Below, one piece after another: positions 45,977 through 59,026 of a stretch of 64,000 nt of DNA. Source of the DNA: Cochliopodium minus (Eukaryota > Discosea > Himatismenida > Cochliopodiidae); contig JAMYWO010000072.1 of the NCBI GenBank assembly GCA_024220525.1, forward strand, positions 96,134-160,133. Direction: 5' to 3'. The translations under genes were made by a program, and so were the position numbers. The notes below the pieces were generated by a model. The model worked only from the letters and a program-made list of their open reading frames with translations, was not told where the DNA came from and searched no databases. How positions within the stretch are numbered: the stretch's first letter is position 1; each line of letters starts with the position of its first letter.

Positions 45977-48900
45977 TTAATTTGATTTCTTTGTATTAGC
46001 CTTCATCCATTTCGCAAATCTCTTTTTTCTTCTTTCTGAAGACTCGTGAAGCAATTCTTTTTTTTCTTCATTTTGAGGCTCTCTCTTTCTTTTGAAATAA
46101 TCAGAAGAATCTTGGACATAAATAATCTTGTAGGAATCTGAACATATCTTACATTCAAGACCATTTATGATGGTGGTATTTTTGAGAGGAACAGGGAAAT
46201 TCTTTTCGATCCTTCTTTTGTTTCGGATGAGAAAGATTTTATTTTTGGAGATGTTCAAATTGGTATCACCATTACCAACATAGTCCTCAATGTAACGAGA
46301 CCACTTCTCTTTGGTAAGTTCAGGATTCAAATTGGGATTGTTATCCAAGTTCTCTAGCAATGTGAATTCAAGAGTCCAAAGAGTATTGTTCTTGGGCATC
46401 TCGGTTTGATTTTGACTGATGTTTTGAGGACCATTCTCATTATCGTTGATGACAAATGATTTTCCGCTGGTGGAATTGTTGGAAGAAGGATTGAAAATTC
46501 TAAAGTAGAAACATCTCTTTTTGGATTCTCCTTGAGTTACAAAGAGCTCCGAGGCAAACTTTTTGTAGTTTTCCAACTTAAAGTTTTTATTTTTGAGGTT
46601 CTCTTGGTTGTGAAGGGTGATGAGCTTGCTGGAAAATTCAGAGGTGATTATGTTTTTGATTTGTTTGCACAACTGGTTGACCAACCTGTCGATTGTGAAC
46701 AAAACATAGCAATTGATCCCCAAAAGTTCCCTGCAGTCCTCCTCAAACTTGGTAGAATCAATGTTTCCGGACAAAAGTTCCTTGATGAGGGAGATGAGCT
46801 CTTCGTAGTTCTTTCCAGTTTGGTTGCCAGGCAGTTTTTTTTTATCGTTAGTTAAGTTTGGGTTGCTTTCGTCCCTTTGAGCAAATTTGAATTCATAAAA
46901 AGTGGTTGAATTAATTTCTTTTTCCTTTTCCAATTGCACAGCCTTTTCGAGTCTCTCGTAGAGGGTACAATAAAATCTGAAAAAGAGATAAAAGCTTCTG
47001 TTTCCGAAAAAGTGAAAGTTTGGATTAACAGTAGTTTCCTCGTTGGAGTTCTTGCTTTCACTCTTTGGTTGGTTGAGAGAGGGAGAATAGTTGTAGAATG
47101 GTCTGACAAACTCCTCAAAGAAAAACTCTAATTTTTGATTATCCATCTTGAATTTTTCGTTTTCAGAAAGGTAAAATATCAAGTGTTCTATGTCACTAAA
47201 TATCTTGGAGTGGAAAGAAGAACTGTGAGTGAGGTGTGAAGAAGGTCCCTCTTCAGTAATGTTGGTGTTGTTGCCAACATTTGTGCTACCATTAGTGTTA
47301 TTGGTGTTGTTATTGCTGCCGTTGCTCGTGTTTTGTTCGGTAGAGTTGTTATTTTTCAAGCCTTGTTGATACTTTTGTTTGATCTGAGCAACAAGAACCT
47401 TTGAAGAAAGAGCTTTTTTTTCAGAGGACTTGAAAGAGATACTTTGATGATCCAAAGCCTTGTAGTAGTTCTTCTCTGCTACTTCTCGCCACACTTTGTT
47501 CCATTCTCTTCTCGCCTTTCTCCACTCTTTGTCCTTTTGTTTCAATCTACTTAGGACGATAGGTACTGATATTGCAGTGTTCTCATAGAGAGAGTCAATT
47601 ATTTCTGGACCCTTCTCTCCATAGACTCTTTCGATAGCTCTTTGATGCAAGATGTCTAACTTTTCTTGGAGTGAGAAATTAGAAATTTGATTCTCATCTG
47701 TTTCTGCTATTTTGTCCCTGATTGGCTCCAAAAAGTTAATGCAAGATGCATTCAATTCGATGATCAAATCTAATTCATATCTGTCATCTTCACACTTAAA
47801 TAAGACTTCTTCATATTGGTTCTTTCTACTAGCTTTGAAGGAAGCACCATCATCTTCAGTACCAGTCGGAATAGATACCCAAAGATCGTTCAAAAACTCT
47901 TGGTGTTCAGGCTTTCTTCCTGAGCAATTCGGATGAAGGTAATTCTTTGGTAGAGCTCTATATGAAGGACCATATCTTTTACAACTCATGTAGTCTATTT
48001 CTTGGAATGGTTGAGAAGGAGGCAAATCCTCTTGTTCGTCCATTTGGTTGAGATTGAGCTTTTTGCTGCCACCTTCCTTGTTGTTTTCGTTGTTTCTGTT
48101 TCTTGTGATAGGAGTATCCTTAATCTTCAACATACGTTTGAATTGTGCAAACAAGTGAGGGTATTCAGACATGATGTCTTGTCCAAAAAGGAGAAGTTCT
48201 TTGATTCTGATGATATCATTGTTGTATAAAGAAAGGCACTTTATAAAATCATTATAAAGAAGATCGTTGTTGAGGTTAGATTTTAATTGTTTGAAAAACT
48301 CAAGATCTTCAGGTTTGTGTGGTACACGATTCATTGGAGATGGAGTGATCTTTTCTTTGTTTATTGGAAAGACTTCTTTTTTTCTTTGAAGATCATTGTT
48401 TGGTTTGTTTTGGTTCATATTTACCATGTTATTATTTAAGTTAATATTTGGGGGAACAGGCAATAATGGACCATTGTTAGGATTTCTTTGTGTCTTTCTT
48501 TTTCTTAAAGCTTGGGGAAGAGTTTCAGGCAAGAACTGAGCAAACTCCTCAAGCAAGTCAGAATGGTTCTTGAAAAGGTTAGCAACTTGGTTGTACACGC
48601 CATTGATAGTGTGTTGATCTTTGTGGTAAGTATGGAGTATCTCAAGAAAAGACTTGTAGATCTGAGGTTGGCTAGAAAATCGCAATTTTATTTTTTTAAC
48701 AAAGTTTCTCGCATGATCAAACTCTGGTTGTCTTTGTGGAACACCTGGGTTGTTTGGACCATTAGGCAAATTAGGATTGTTGTTAGGAAGGTTGTTTGGA
48801 AGATTGTTGGGGTTGTTTTGTGGCATATTGATACTTGGATTGTTTTGAATTGGTGTAGGAGTTGGTTCAACTCTTCTTTGGTCTTGGATTGGTGGAATGA

Positions 48901-50560
48901 TATTTCCATCGTTGGGACCAAGAGTGATTTTGAAGCCTTGTGGAAGGAAATTGTTGAACCCAAGTATCAAGTTTGGATGTCCTTTGAATAACTCTTTTAC
49001 TCTCTTGATCACTCCTGGTGTATCAATGCTGATAAAAATATATATATTAATATATAAATTTAGATCGTTATTTTTTTTTTTGCTTTGAATTAAATTATAT
49101 TTATATATTAAATATTATGCTTTTTTTTTTTTGAAGAAATTATTTTATATTTAATCTTACTTTTTAGTTTTGAAATCCTTCATTATGTCTAAAAATTGAT
49201 TGTATACTTCCAATTGCTTTGAAAAAACCAATTTCACTTTATCGAGAAAATCCAAAGCATTCTCAAATTTCTCTTGATGATAAGGAGCCTCTCCACCTTC
49301 TGGATTGGGAGGTTGGTTGAGAGGAGGGCCTTGCATCTCCATTCCACCCTGAGGATGCTGTTGTTGCTGCATCTGCTGTTGTGGCTGTATATTGATTCTG
49401 TTGTTGGGATTGTTATTCATCATATTATGCGGGACATTTTGAGGAGGCAAATTGTTGTTGGGAACATAGAGGTTATTAGGCACAAATCTTGGTCTCATTT
49501 GATTGGGATTCTGATTTGGTGGCAATCCTGTCATTGGAGGGTTGATCCTGGTATTGATGTGAGGTGGCCTGTTTTGGATCAAGGTTGGATTATGGTGTTG
49601 TGGAGGCCTTTGATGAGGATCATTCAAATTTACCATTGGCGTGTTCTGATTGGGATGATTCCCAATATTTGGGTGTAAATTAGGATTTATAGGATGATGC
49701 ACCTGATTTCCCATCATATTGATAGGAGGGTTAATGAGAGGATTAACCTGAGGATTTGAAATGATGGGATTTAATTGATTGGTTAAAGGATTAATGGGAG
49801 GTTGGTTAGTGATAGGATTAATAGGAGGTTGATTGGTGAGTGGATTATTTATTTGCATAGGTTGATTATTAGGATTATTGTGTAAATTAGACATGGGATT
49901 GATATTTGGATTTATATTGATGGGATTCAAAGTTTGATTAGTATTATGCATACCTAACAAAGGATTTAAAATTGGAGGAGGTTGATTCATCTCTCTTGGA
50001 GTATTCAGAGGTTGACTATTCAACGGCTGATTATTTAATGGAGGATTATTTATGGGATTAATGGGATTCAACAAAGAAGTCAAAGGCTGATTATTCAAGG
50101 ATGGATTATTTAAAGGATTCAATGTCTGATTATTTAATTGAGTGTTCAGAGGTTGGTTATTCAACGGCTGATTCAATTGCTGATTAATAGGATTTAGAGG
50201 ATTTAATTGTTGGCTATTAATTGGCTGATTAATTTGCGAAGGAGTATTCAGCGGCTGATTATTCTGAGGTTGGTTCATAGGCTGATTATTAATATTATTA
50301 TTATTATTCAGCGATGTGTTCAATGGTTGATTATTAAATTGTGTGTTCAGAGGTTGATTTATTGGTTGGTTCAAAGGTTGATTATTGGGCTGATTTAATT
50401 TGAGTGGTTTATTATTATTTTCCATAACTAAAGAATATGGAGCAGGCTTCCTTTCTGGAAGATTGACCACCTTTCGAATTTTGTTTTCATGTGTATTATA
50501 ATTTTCCATATTTTTTGGAGGAGTCTCATCATCTTCCCTCAATCTCTTTTCATTATTCAT
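45977..50560 (-). CDS. SIN3: SIN3 co-repressor scaffold
   Basis: Scaffold of the Rpd3/HDAC co-repressor complex in the nucleus. Two exons (50560-49161, 49028-45977) give 1483 aa. The first 400 residues are low-complexity Asn/Pro/Gln with many QPLN units. Three PAH domains follow: PAH1 (ALDFLDKVKLVFSKQLEVYN...GHPNLILGFNNFLPQGF, split by the intron), PAH2 (ARNFVKKIKLRFSSQPQIYK...HSDLLEEFAQFLPETL) and PAH3 (LEFFKQLKSNLNNDLLYNDF...YPHLFAQFKRML). The HDAC-interaction domain is clear (CKRYGPSYRALPKNYLHPNC, SGRKPEHQEFLNDLWVSIPT, EVLFKCEDDRYELDLIIE). The C-terminal Sin3a_C region is present but divergent, with an Asn/Ser-rich linker. Confidence 0.95.
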
Positions 50561-51047
50561 CTAAAATATGGTAAAAAAAACAAACAATTAAAAAATATGA
50601 ATTTTACTTCCTGAATGTTTAATTTATAAAACTCAAAAATAGGATTTTTTTTTAATTTTTTTTTTTTTTTTTATTTTTATTATATTTTTATTTCTTTCTT
50701 CATAAAATTTTTAATTATTGAAAAACAAAAAAAAGGCTCATAATCTCAAAGAAATTTTTATAAATTCGCATCTTCTTCCCCATTTCGATAATGATATATC
50801 ATAACATTGAAAATATTTTGGAAAACAATATTTTAATTCCTACAATATCACTCTCCAACAACTCATTATTGATCTCGGTTTATTGGATATTCATAATAAT
50901 GTGAAAAAGAATATTCTTCCTTTGATTTTTTCACTTACACTTTTTTATTTTAATTGAAAATAAATCAAAAAAATAATAATTTTTTTGATGCATCAAATTA
51001 AATAAATTAAAAAAAAAAAAAAAAGGAATAAATAAATATACGTAATT
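50561..51047. other. Divergent promoter region between SIN3 and V-ATPase G genes
   Basis: AT-rich spacer of 487 bp between opposite start codons. No motif stands out. Confidence 0.4.
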
Positions 51048-51545
51048 ATGGATAAAGAAAGTGGTATTGGAAAATTGCTCACTTCTGAACAAGAAGCAAA
51101 ACAAATTATTGAAAAAGCCAAAACAGGTATATAACAAAAAAAAATACACCCAAAAAAAAATAATAAAATATAATTTTTTTTTATTTGAAATATAAAATTT
51201 ATCTTATTATAGAGAGAAATGAACTCCAAAGACAATCTAAAGCTGAAGCTGAACAAGAAATTAAAGAATATAAAGAAAAAAAGGAGAGAGAATTTTCCTC
51301 TTTGAAAGAAGATGTAAAAACAAAATATAAAATATACAATCCAAAATCAAAAAATTAAAAAAATTTAATATTTTTCCTTTGAATATTAGCATGATCTTGA
51401 AAATTATACCAGAAAGCTCGAAAAACAAACAACCGAAGAAAAAAAAACTATCAATCTTAAAGCTGGCCAAAAAAAGGGACATGTTATTGAGCTCTTGTTA
51501 AATTTTGTCAAAGAGGTCAAGTTGGATTTTGCTTTGCACAAATAA
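51048..51545 (+). CDS. VMA10: V-type proton ATPase subunit G
   Basis: Peripheral-stalk subunit of the vacuolar proton pump. It pairs with subunit E as a long coiled coil. Three exons (51048-51126, 51213-51313, 51390-51545) give 111 aa, typical of the family. The opening GIGKLLTSEQEAKQIIEKAK, then ERNELQRQSKAEAEQEIKEY and KKEREFSSLKED match the subunit G consensus (L...E..A..I...A......L..A..EA..EI..Y...RE.EF). The second half is diverged but helical. Confidence 0.93.
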
Positions 51546-51790
51546 AAATAACCTTTATATTTAAGATCTGATATAATTAAACCATAATTATTATATTTTA
51601 TTTGAAAATAAATAATTGTTTATTCGTATAATTTCTTTTTCATATTCTTTTTCTTATTTAATTTTTCATATTGTTCTATACTAAGATTCAAATAACAACT
51701 TAATGATATTAAGGAGAACAATAAAAGAAAATTTGATTTTGGAATGATCTTTTTAATTTAAAAAAAATATCTTCTTTTTCCAAATACTTT

Positions 51791-52912
51791 TCATAAATTC
51801 TTCAATGATTCCAATGCAGAGATTATATTGTTGAATGAGAGCGATCCATTCATCTTCTTTGCAAATGATTCAAATTTGCTCGTGACTTTATTACCATCTC
51901 TCCTTTTCAAAGTGGTTATTTTCACGATGCTTCCGGGGTTTGGATAATCCTCATCCATTTCGATGGTGCAAGAAAGATTGTTGATGGTGAAGCTGATTTG
52001 ATTGTTATCTATTATCTTTGGATCATATTTTTTGTGCAAGGTGCTTAGTTCTTCCTTTCTTTTCACATACATATTGATTTTGTTCTTACATTCACAAAGA
52101 AGAAATTTGAGATCATTTATCTCGATTGCATAATCAAATATATCACTGCAAGAGCCCATCAATTCTTGTGGTTGTGCTTTCACTTCCACAATCTTTCCTT
52201 GCTCCCTTTTGATGTTCAATATACAATTCTCTTTTCTTTTATCCGCCTTGGATCCGAGTATCTCCACATCCAAATTTGTGGGAGAGGAGTTGATCACTTT
52301 AAATCCATTGAGATTCTCTAAAGTTTCGAGACCATTTTCGTATTTTCTGTGGTTTGATTTGATCGCATTGCTATTTACTTGATTCTCCTTATCAAGATTC
52401 ATCTTCATCTCGTTTTTCTCATTAATTTTGTTAGAAATATGAATGAAATTGCTTTTTTCATTGTTATATTCTTCAATATCTTTGTATCAAAAAATTTTAT
52501 ATGGATTACATAATCAAATTCATTTTTTTTTGTTACATTTTGTTAATTGAGGGACAAGATTTGCAGTTTTTTGTTTGTATTCCTGTCTCTCTTTTTTCAA
52601 TTGTGAAATTGGTGCTTTTATTTGTTTCAATTTATTGGTATGTTCAGTCAAATCTTTGTCATTTTCATCCAACATATGTGCAGTTTGCAATTGATTATAC
52701 AAACCTTCAATAGTCTTCAATTCTATAAAATTTAATTTTAAATTGGTCTCAAATCTTTCAATCTTTTCCAAGGGTGTTTCTGAATTGATATTTGCCAAAA
52801 TTTGATCATTGAAATTGATATTTCTGTCGAATCTAGAAACAAATTAATGAGTTTAAACCTAATTTTTTGATGGTGATTATAAATACAATGTGAGATCGTT
52901 ATTTCCTTCCAT
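51791..52912 (-). CDS. Coiled-coil protein with RWD-like C-terminus (kinetochore-type candidate)
   Basis: Three exons (52912-52887, 52832-52537, 52479-51791) give 336 aa. The N-terminal 125 residues are a coiled coil (ETPLEKIERFETNLKLNFIE, LTEHTNKLKQIKAPISQLKK). The C-terminal 200 residues alternate strands and helices (FKVINSSPTNLDVEILGSK, CSDIFDYAIEINDLKFLLCE, ISFTINNLSCTIEMDEDYPN, PGSIVKITTLKRRDG). This looks like one or two RWD folds; ..EMDEDYPNPGSIVKI resembles the turn after the RWD central strands. Coiled coil plus tandem RWD is the plan of CENP-O/Mcm21 and of the KNL1 C-terminus. I cannot choose, and an unrelated family is possible. Confidence 0.45.
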
Positions 52913-53015
52913 AATTTTTAATTTTTTTTTTTTTAATTTTTATATTCAAGGCGCCAAAAATTTTTTTTTCAGTTGTTCAATAAAATATTAAAAGACTGAG
53001 AATAAAAAATGGGTT

Positions 53016-56000
53016 TTATTTTTTGGAAAAAAAAGAATGTAAATTCTCTTGTATGGATTCAGGATCTTTGCAGTATTTTACAAACAAAGTAACGTTGGGA
53101 TCAAAGTGGGTCTTTTGAGAAATGTTCATGAGAGACCAGTCGTTGTAGTTGAGAACATGAGTGGATTTCTCGATTTCCTTAATCAAAAAATCAAAATTTG
53201 AAAAATCATCTTCTTTTGTGGAAGCATAGTGGTGACCAAAACCAAAAATGAGAGAATCATCTAAAATAAAAAGTTTATTTTAATTTATCAAATAGAAATT
53301 GAAAAGAATTGGATTTAATAAATTTATTTTGCAAAAAGTTCTTTGAAGAAATTTGTAAAAAATTATTTTTATTTAGAATATTTTGTAATTTATTTAAGAT
53401 TTTTTTAAAGATTTTATTTGAGAAATAGTTTTGTTGGTTTAATTTGATTTTTTTTATTTTTTTTACTTTCTTCTGGTTTTATGTAATTAGATAATTTGAC
53501 GTTGTAGCAGTTGTTGATCTCGTCGTAATCGAAAAAAACAGACCAAGTCTGCAGAATTTTTTGGATGAGACCCTGTTTGTGTATTTCTCTCAAACTTTCC
53601 CCAATTTTGAATATTATTGTACATGAAATTTTTTCATCCAAAATTTCTAAATTAAAAATTAAAATGAAAATTTCTTTAAATTTTAAAAAAAATTTCTTTA
53701 AATAAATATTAAAATAAAGTTTAAAGAAAATTTTTAAAAATTAAAAATTAAAATGAAAATTAAATATTATAAACTTTATAATTAAAAAAATTAAAAAGTA
53801 AAAAAATTGGACTTTTTTTCTCGATGATGGTTTTGAGAGAAAACTCATAGTATGGCATGAGCATGGTGACAAGTTGTTTGGGTTTGCAGTTATCGAAATA
53901 AAGAAAATTGATGAGGTGGGATTCTAGCTCCTTGGGAAAATCGGTCGTTCTCTTTTTCACATCTTCTTCGAACTAAAGAAAAAAAATTTTAATTGCGAAA
54001 AAAAAATAAAAATTAAAAAATAAAAAAAAAATAATTAAAATAATTTTTTTTTTAAAAAAAATGTTAAATTACTCGATTATCAAACAAGTTGTAACGGCAC
54101 TTTTTGAGAACAAAGTTGAGATTAGTGAGAGAATGATAGACCTTGTAAGTAAAAGTGGAAAGAGAATCAACGATACCAAAATCTTTGTCATTATATAAAA
54201 TTTCCTTGGAGGAACTTTTAGATCGTATTAGCGGAGATTTTACATACTGTTCGGGGAAAAATGTATAGTAAAAGTTCCTCGATATTTTAGCGAATTTTTG
54301 GAGCGTTTCGTGGTCCATGTGGTTAACTATGTTTTGTTGGGCGAACTGTAGAATGTCTGTTTTTTGCTGCTCCCTTTCGGAGATGTACATCAGGTTGACA
54401 AGTTGGATCCAGTTGAGGAGAATGTGTTGGTTTTTGTTTTTACATGAATAAGAGTAGCCTTTTAATATTTTTTATTTTATTTCATTTTTATTTTTTATTT
54501 TTTTATTTTTTTGTTATTTCATTTTTTTATTTTTTCATTTTTATTATTTTTATTATTTTATTAGTCCATTTTTTATTTTTTTATTTTTTTATTTTTTTAT
54601 TTTTTTATTTATTTATTTCATTTTTTATTTGATCCCTAATTGAATTTATTTTTATTTTTGATTTTTATTTAATTATTCTATCTATTGAATATTTGTTTTG
54701 TTTTTTTATTATTTTAACATTAATTATTTCTTTCTATATTTTTATTATTTTTATTTGTTTCATTTTTTCACTTTTTTTTACCTTGTAACATGCCATAGTA
54801 GAGCTGTAGAGTTAGAGTGTGAATGGTGTCGACATTTTGCCACTTTTCAAGGAGCTCCTCCACCTTGCTCACAAAAATATCGGCTATGTTTTCATCATAT
54901 CCTTCATTGAAATATACAACCCCTTTTAAAAATTTAAAAATAAAAAAGCAAACAAAATTCATAAAAATAAATGATAAAAAATACAAAATAAAAAAATAAA
55001 TGAAAATAAAAATTAATAAAAATAAATGATAAAAAATAAAATTAAAAAATAAAATTAAAAAATTTTGAAAAATAAAAAATATTGATGTTTTTTTTGAAAG
55101 TTTTTGCTGATTAAAAATCATACAAAATCATATAAAAAAAAATTTGAAAAAAAAAATAATTTTTCTCCAAGAAAAATTTTTTGGAAGATTTAAAATAAAT
55201 TTGTTGGAAAAAAAAATTGATTTGCCTTTATTGAAACTCTCAGGTTCGTTCAAGATGGTTCCGGCAATGACGAAGACAGTGCCTTTCATGTTGAAAATTT
55301 TTTTTTTGTTGATTTCGAAACGTTCTTTCTTCAGAAGATGATTCAAATGGACGTCCAAAAACTTCAAGTTGTTGGCAAAGTGGACATTCTTCTCTTCTTC
55401 AAGGTATTGTCTGTACGCGTTAATTTGTATTGTGAGAATTTCTATTCCTACATTCATTCTGTTGATAGAACTATGGAAACACTATTTTTTATAGAATTAA
55501 ATTTTTAATTTTAAAATTTTTTTTAACACTTTTTTAATGAATTTTTTATTCATTAATTTGTGACAAATGAATAATCCAATTAAATTTTTAAAATTAAAAT
55601 CGAAGCCTAAAAAAAAAAGTGTATACACTGATTGCATTTTTCAAGAGCCTTATTTTGTCATCATTAAACACATTAGGCTCATTTGCCGCGTTGTAAAATA
55701 TGAGTCCTTCTTCTAAACCTAGAGGAACAGATTTCACCTAATATTTTTTTTAAAAAAAAATTTAAAAAAATTACATTTAATTAATTTAAATTTATAAATT
55801 AATTGATAATATGAAGAAAATTTTTTTTTTTTTTACAATGGGATATATTTTCTCAATGTCAATTTCTTGGAAGCAAACTTGTCGGGGATTGTTTGTAAAG
55901 TGTATTTCGGCCTCTTTGGAAAATTGGACACCTGACAACTCTATAAAGCGAAAAATCAAAACTCTGAGCGAAAAGTAGGGGATGACACTTTCACTATAAA

Positions 56001-58766
56001 AAAAAGTTAATAAAAGAAAATGTATGGAATTGAAATCCGAAAGAATAAATGAATTAAATCAAATCAAAAAATCAAACGAAAAAAAAAAAAATTAATTAAA
56101 AGTTACAAAAAAAAAAAAATTGTTTTTTTTTTCTTTGCGTTAAAATTAAAAAGATAATTTTTTTACAATTTATCACACTTAAGTTCCTCATTAAAAAGAG
56201 CATCCCAAGTAAACTTTTCGTGCAAATTTTTTTGGACGTCAGAAGTAAAAAAGGACGTCTCGGAAAGAATCATGTTGAGGATGTGTACTACTGATTTGAT
56301 TAGAGGGGAATCATCGCTCGTTTTGATCACTTCCATTTGTTTTCTGAATTGAAATCTCAAAGAGCATTTCAGATATCTCGAAACCTTTTTGTTTAAAGTT
56401 TTGTTGATAATAAAAATAAAACAGAATTTAAAAAAAAATATTTGCTATAAAAAAGATGAAATAGAATATTTAAAAAAAAATTTAATAGCACCCTATTTGA
56501 AAAACAAAAAATTAAGGATAAAATTTGATATTTAAAAAATAAGATGTCAGAAAATATGATTTTAAAAAAATTAACAAAAAAATCATGTATTAAAAAAAAA
56601 TTAAATTAAAAATCATGTATAAAATTAAAAAAACTTTTTTCTTTTTTACCATTTCAATAAATATTAAACAAGAAAACAAACTTCCTTTAGTGGTGTATTT
56701 TCTCAATAAGCCAAGGTACCTCACATTGACACCATAATAATGGATTTCCTTGATGAGCCAGTTGAAGATCAAGGGGTTGAATAAGTTGGGATGGTCATAG
56801 AAAGAATTGAATCTCTTCTCCAACAAACGGGCTATTTCGGGGAGTTTGTTCATTAAATCTGACTCTGCTTTTGCACGAATGCTCTCTAGTTGCCCAAATT
56901 CGTTAGGGCCTGTTGACAAAAAAAAAAAAAAGTAAATTTTAACTTTTATTAACAAAATGACTCCCGAAAAATTCTTTAAAAAATTTTATAAACTCAAATA
57001 TTTATTATTTTTAACTTTGATATTTTATGAATAAAATTAGAAGATTTAATTAATCAATTAATTTATTTTTTATTTTAATTAATTATTTTTCATTTTTTAT
57101 TGACAAAAATATTTTTTATTTTTTCTCTTACTGTGTTTGTAATTGAAACTAGATCCCGCTTCACTGGATATGCTAACTCCGTTCCTTTTAACCAACTCGG
57201 GCCTCATTTGTTGGGAAAGATGAAAACCCTTAAATTGCTTTGTTTTTTGGACAAAGGTTTTGGACAAAGGGAAAGTTCTTGCAAAATCAACAACTGAAAA
57301 AAATAATAAAAAATATGAAAATTAAAAATGAAAAATATTTGAATGGAAAAATAAATCATCGATTAATTTTTAAATAATAAAAATACAATTAAAGAAATCA
57401 AAATAAATAATTACAAACAAATTTTAAAAAAAAATTAAATGAGAGTTTACCGTAATATCTACAGATGTCAAAAAAAAATTTTGGTATTTAAAAAGATAAA
57501 GTGAAACAAAAAAAAAACCTTTTATCAAGACCATAGTGAACCTTTCAAAATGTGATTAAAAATTTTTATTTTTTGTTTTGTTTTTTTTTTAGTTTTTGAG
57601 TTTTTTAATTTTTAAATTTTTTTTGTTTTTTACTTCTATGTCATAAGGACCATAAACGTAGTCTTCAATGTAAGCGTTGTATTTTTGTTTGTCCAAGTTC
57701 ATGTTCTGAGCAGTCTTCTCAACAAGCTCCCTGGCAACAGGGTCTTCAAAATGGATTGTTTTGCCTTGATTCTCTGATCCGTATCTTATGGTGATTTCCT
57801 TTCTTATGGGAAGAAACGACATCGCCACTACTCTGAACCCTTTAAAGTCTATCATCGATATCAATGGGAAACACAGTCTTTTGTTGTTTACTATGACGTT
57901 GCTGCTTGCTTCTCTCCATTCCTTTACATTACCAAAAAAATTATTAAAAAAAAACAAATTTTGTTTCCAAATTTAGTTAAAAATTTTCAAGTTAATTTTT
58001 TTAAGATTTGAAAAAAATGAAATTTAATTAAAAAGATTTAAAAAATGAGTTGGAAATAAATAAATAAATACTTAATTTTATATTTTTTACAAGCAACCCC
58101 AAGAGATCTTTTCCTGTTGCCTTGAACGCCACTTCATCGTTTTCATATCTTTATTTTAGTCAAAAAAAAAATGTTTGGTTGTGAGTGATATCACATATCT
58201 CCGTTTATTTTATATTCTTTTTACATCGTTTTTAATTTTTCGCTATTCGTTCCTGAAAATTTTATTATTATTCCCGAACAAATGAATTTTGAACCTCCAG
58301 CTATTCCTCCCACACCATTACTTTTTGATATTATATAATATGATCAATTTAGAGAAGGTTTATTATTATATATATAAAAGACTGATGTATATTTAGTGAG
58401 ATTTACCTTTCTTGGATAGTCTTTTGGCCCATATATCTTTCACTTACTAGGTATTTTTAAAAATTTAAGCCAAATTAAAAATATATTAATTTGTGGAAAG
58501 GTGCTGACTTATGATTTGAGAAAATCTTGAAGCATTTGATTGAAAATCTTTTGTGATGGATACAATATTCTTATATATTTGTATTGTGCTCTTCTCTTTA
58601 AAGGGATTTAAAAATATGAAATATTGTATTTATAAATTGATAAATGATTGAAATAAATAAAACCATCATTAGAAATGGCCAATTGATCCAATTGTTCTTG
58701 ATATTTTGAATTCCAATTATTCTGATATTGCTGCGTGATACTAAAATTGGAAAATAATTGAGACAT
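53016..58766 (-). CDS. CLU-like domain protein with C-terminal pseudokinase
   Basis: Nineteen exons from 58766 to 53016 join in one frame for 992 aa. Exon 8 is only 8 nt (57458-57451), and the intron after 55226 is GC-AG. Residues about 77-260 match the CLU (clustered mitochondria) domain: GGIAGGSKFICSGIIIKFSG, YENDEVAFKATGKDLLGLL, ISMIDFKGFRVVAMSFLPI, RYGSENQGKTIHF, HYGLDKRYYVVDFARTFPL. About 289-380 holds EIHYYGVNVRYLGLLRKYTT, the CLU GINVRYLG block. A helical middle region follows. From about 720 there is a kinase-like fold: DFGIVDSLSTFTYKVYHSLT and NFVLKKC (VAIK lysine kept), then MPYYEFSLKTII, SLREIHKQGLIQKILQTW where HRD should be, and VKLSNYI where DFG should be. Catalytic residues are lost, so it is a pseudokinase. 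Confidence 0.8.
54470..54780. repeat. T-rich intron with (TTTTTTA)-type tract
   Basis: Intron of the CLU-pseudokinase gene, read on its non-coding strand. It is mostly T4-7A units on the plus strand. No gene content is seen. Confidence 0.6.
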
Positions 58767-59026
58767 CAATCAATACTTAAATTTGATTATAATATTTCGT
58801 TTAATGATCAAAAAACCAATTTTTTTTTTTTTTTGAAAAGGAAACAGGAAAATGAATTATTTTTTTTAATGTCAAATAATGTTTACTAAAGAAACTTATG
58901 GAACTTTAAAATTGGGACTAGTATAAGCAATTATTGTTGGAAAAAAATTCAAATGTTAAAAATAAAGAGATGATTAAATATTTGTTTTTTTTTTTATTTT
59001 TTATTTTTTTTTTAAATATTTTTTTT
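58767..59026. other. AT-rich intergenic gap
   Basis: Lies upstream of the CLU-pseudokinase start and downstream of the WD40-RING stop. No feature recognised. Confidence 0.4.

Noticed and set aside
48512-48991. 159-codon plus-strand frame inside SIN3
   Set aside because: Antisense of PAH1, the linker and PAH2. The minus-strand protein is clearly the real one.
58225-58766. A separate small gene ending at ...KLKTM
   Set aside because: The apparent stop lies in an intron (ACGAT|GTAAAA). Splicing to 58148 gives KTIYENDEVAFKA, a CLU block, so it is the 5' part of the CLU-pseudokinase gene.
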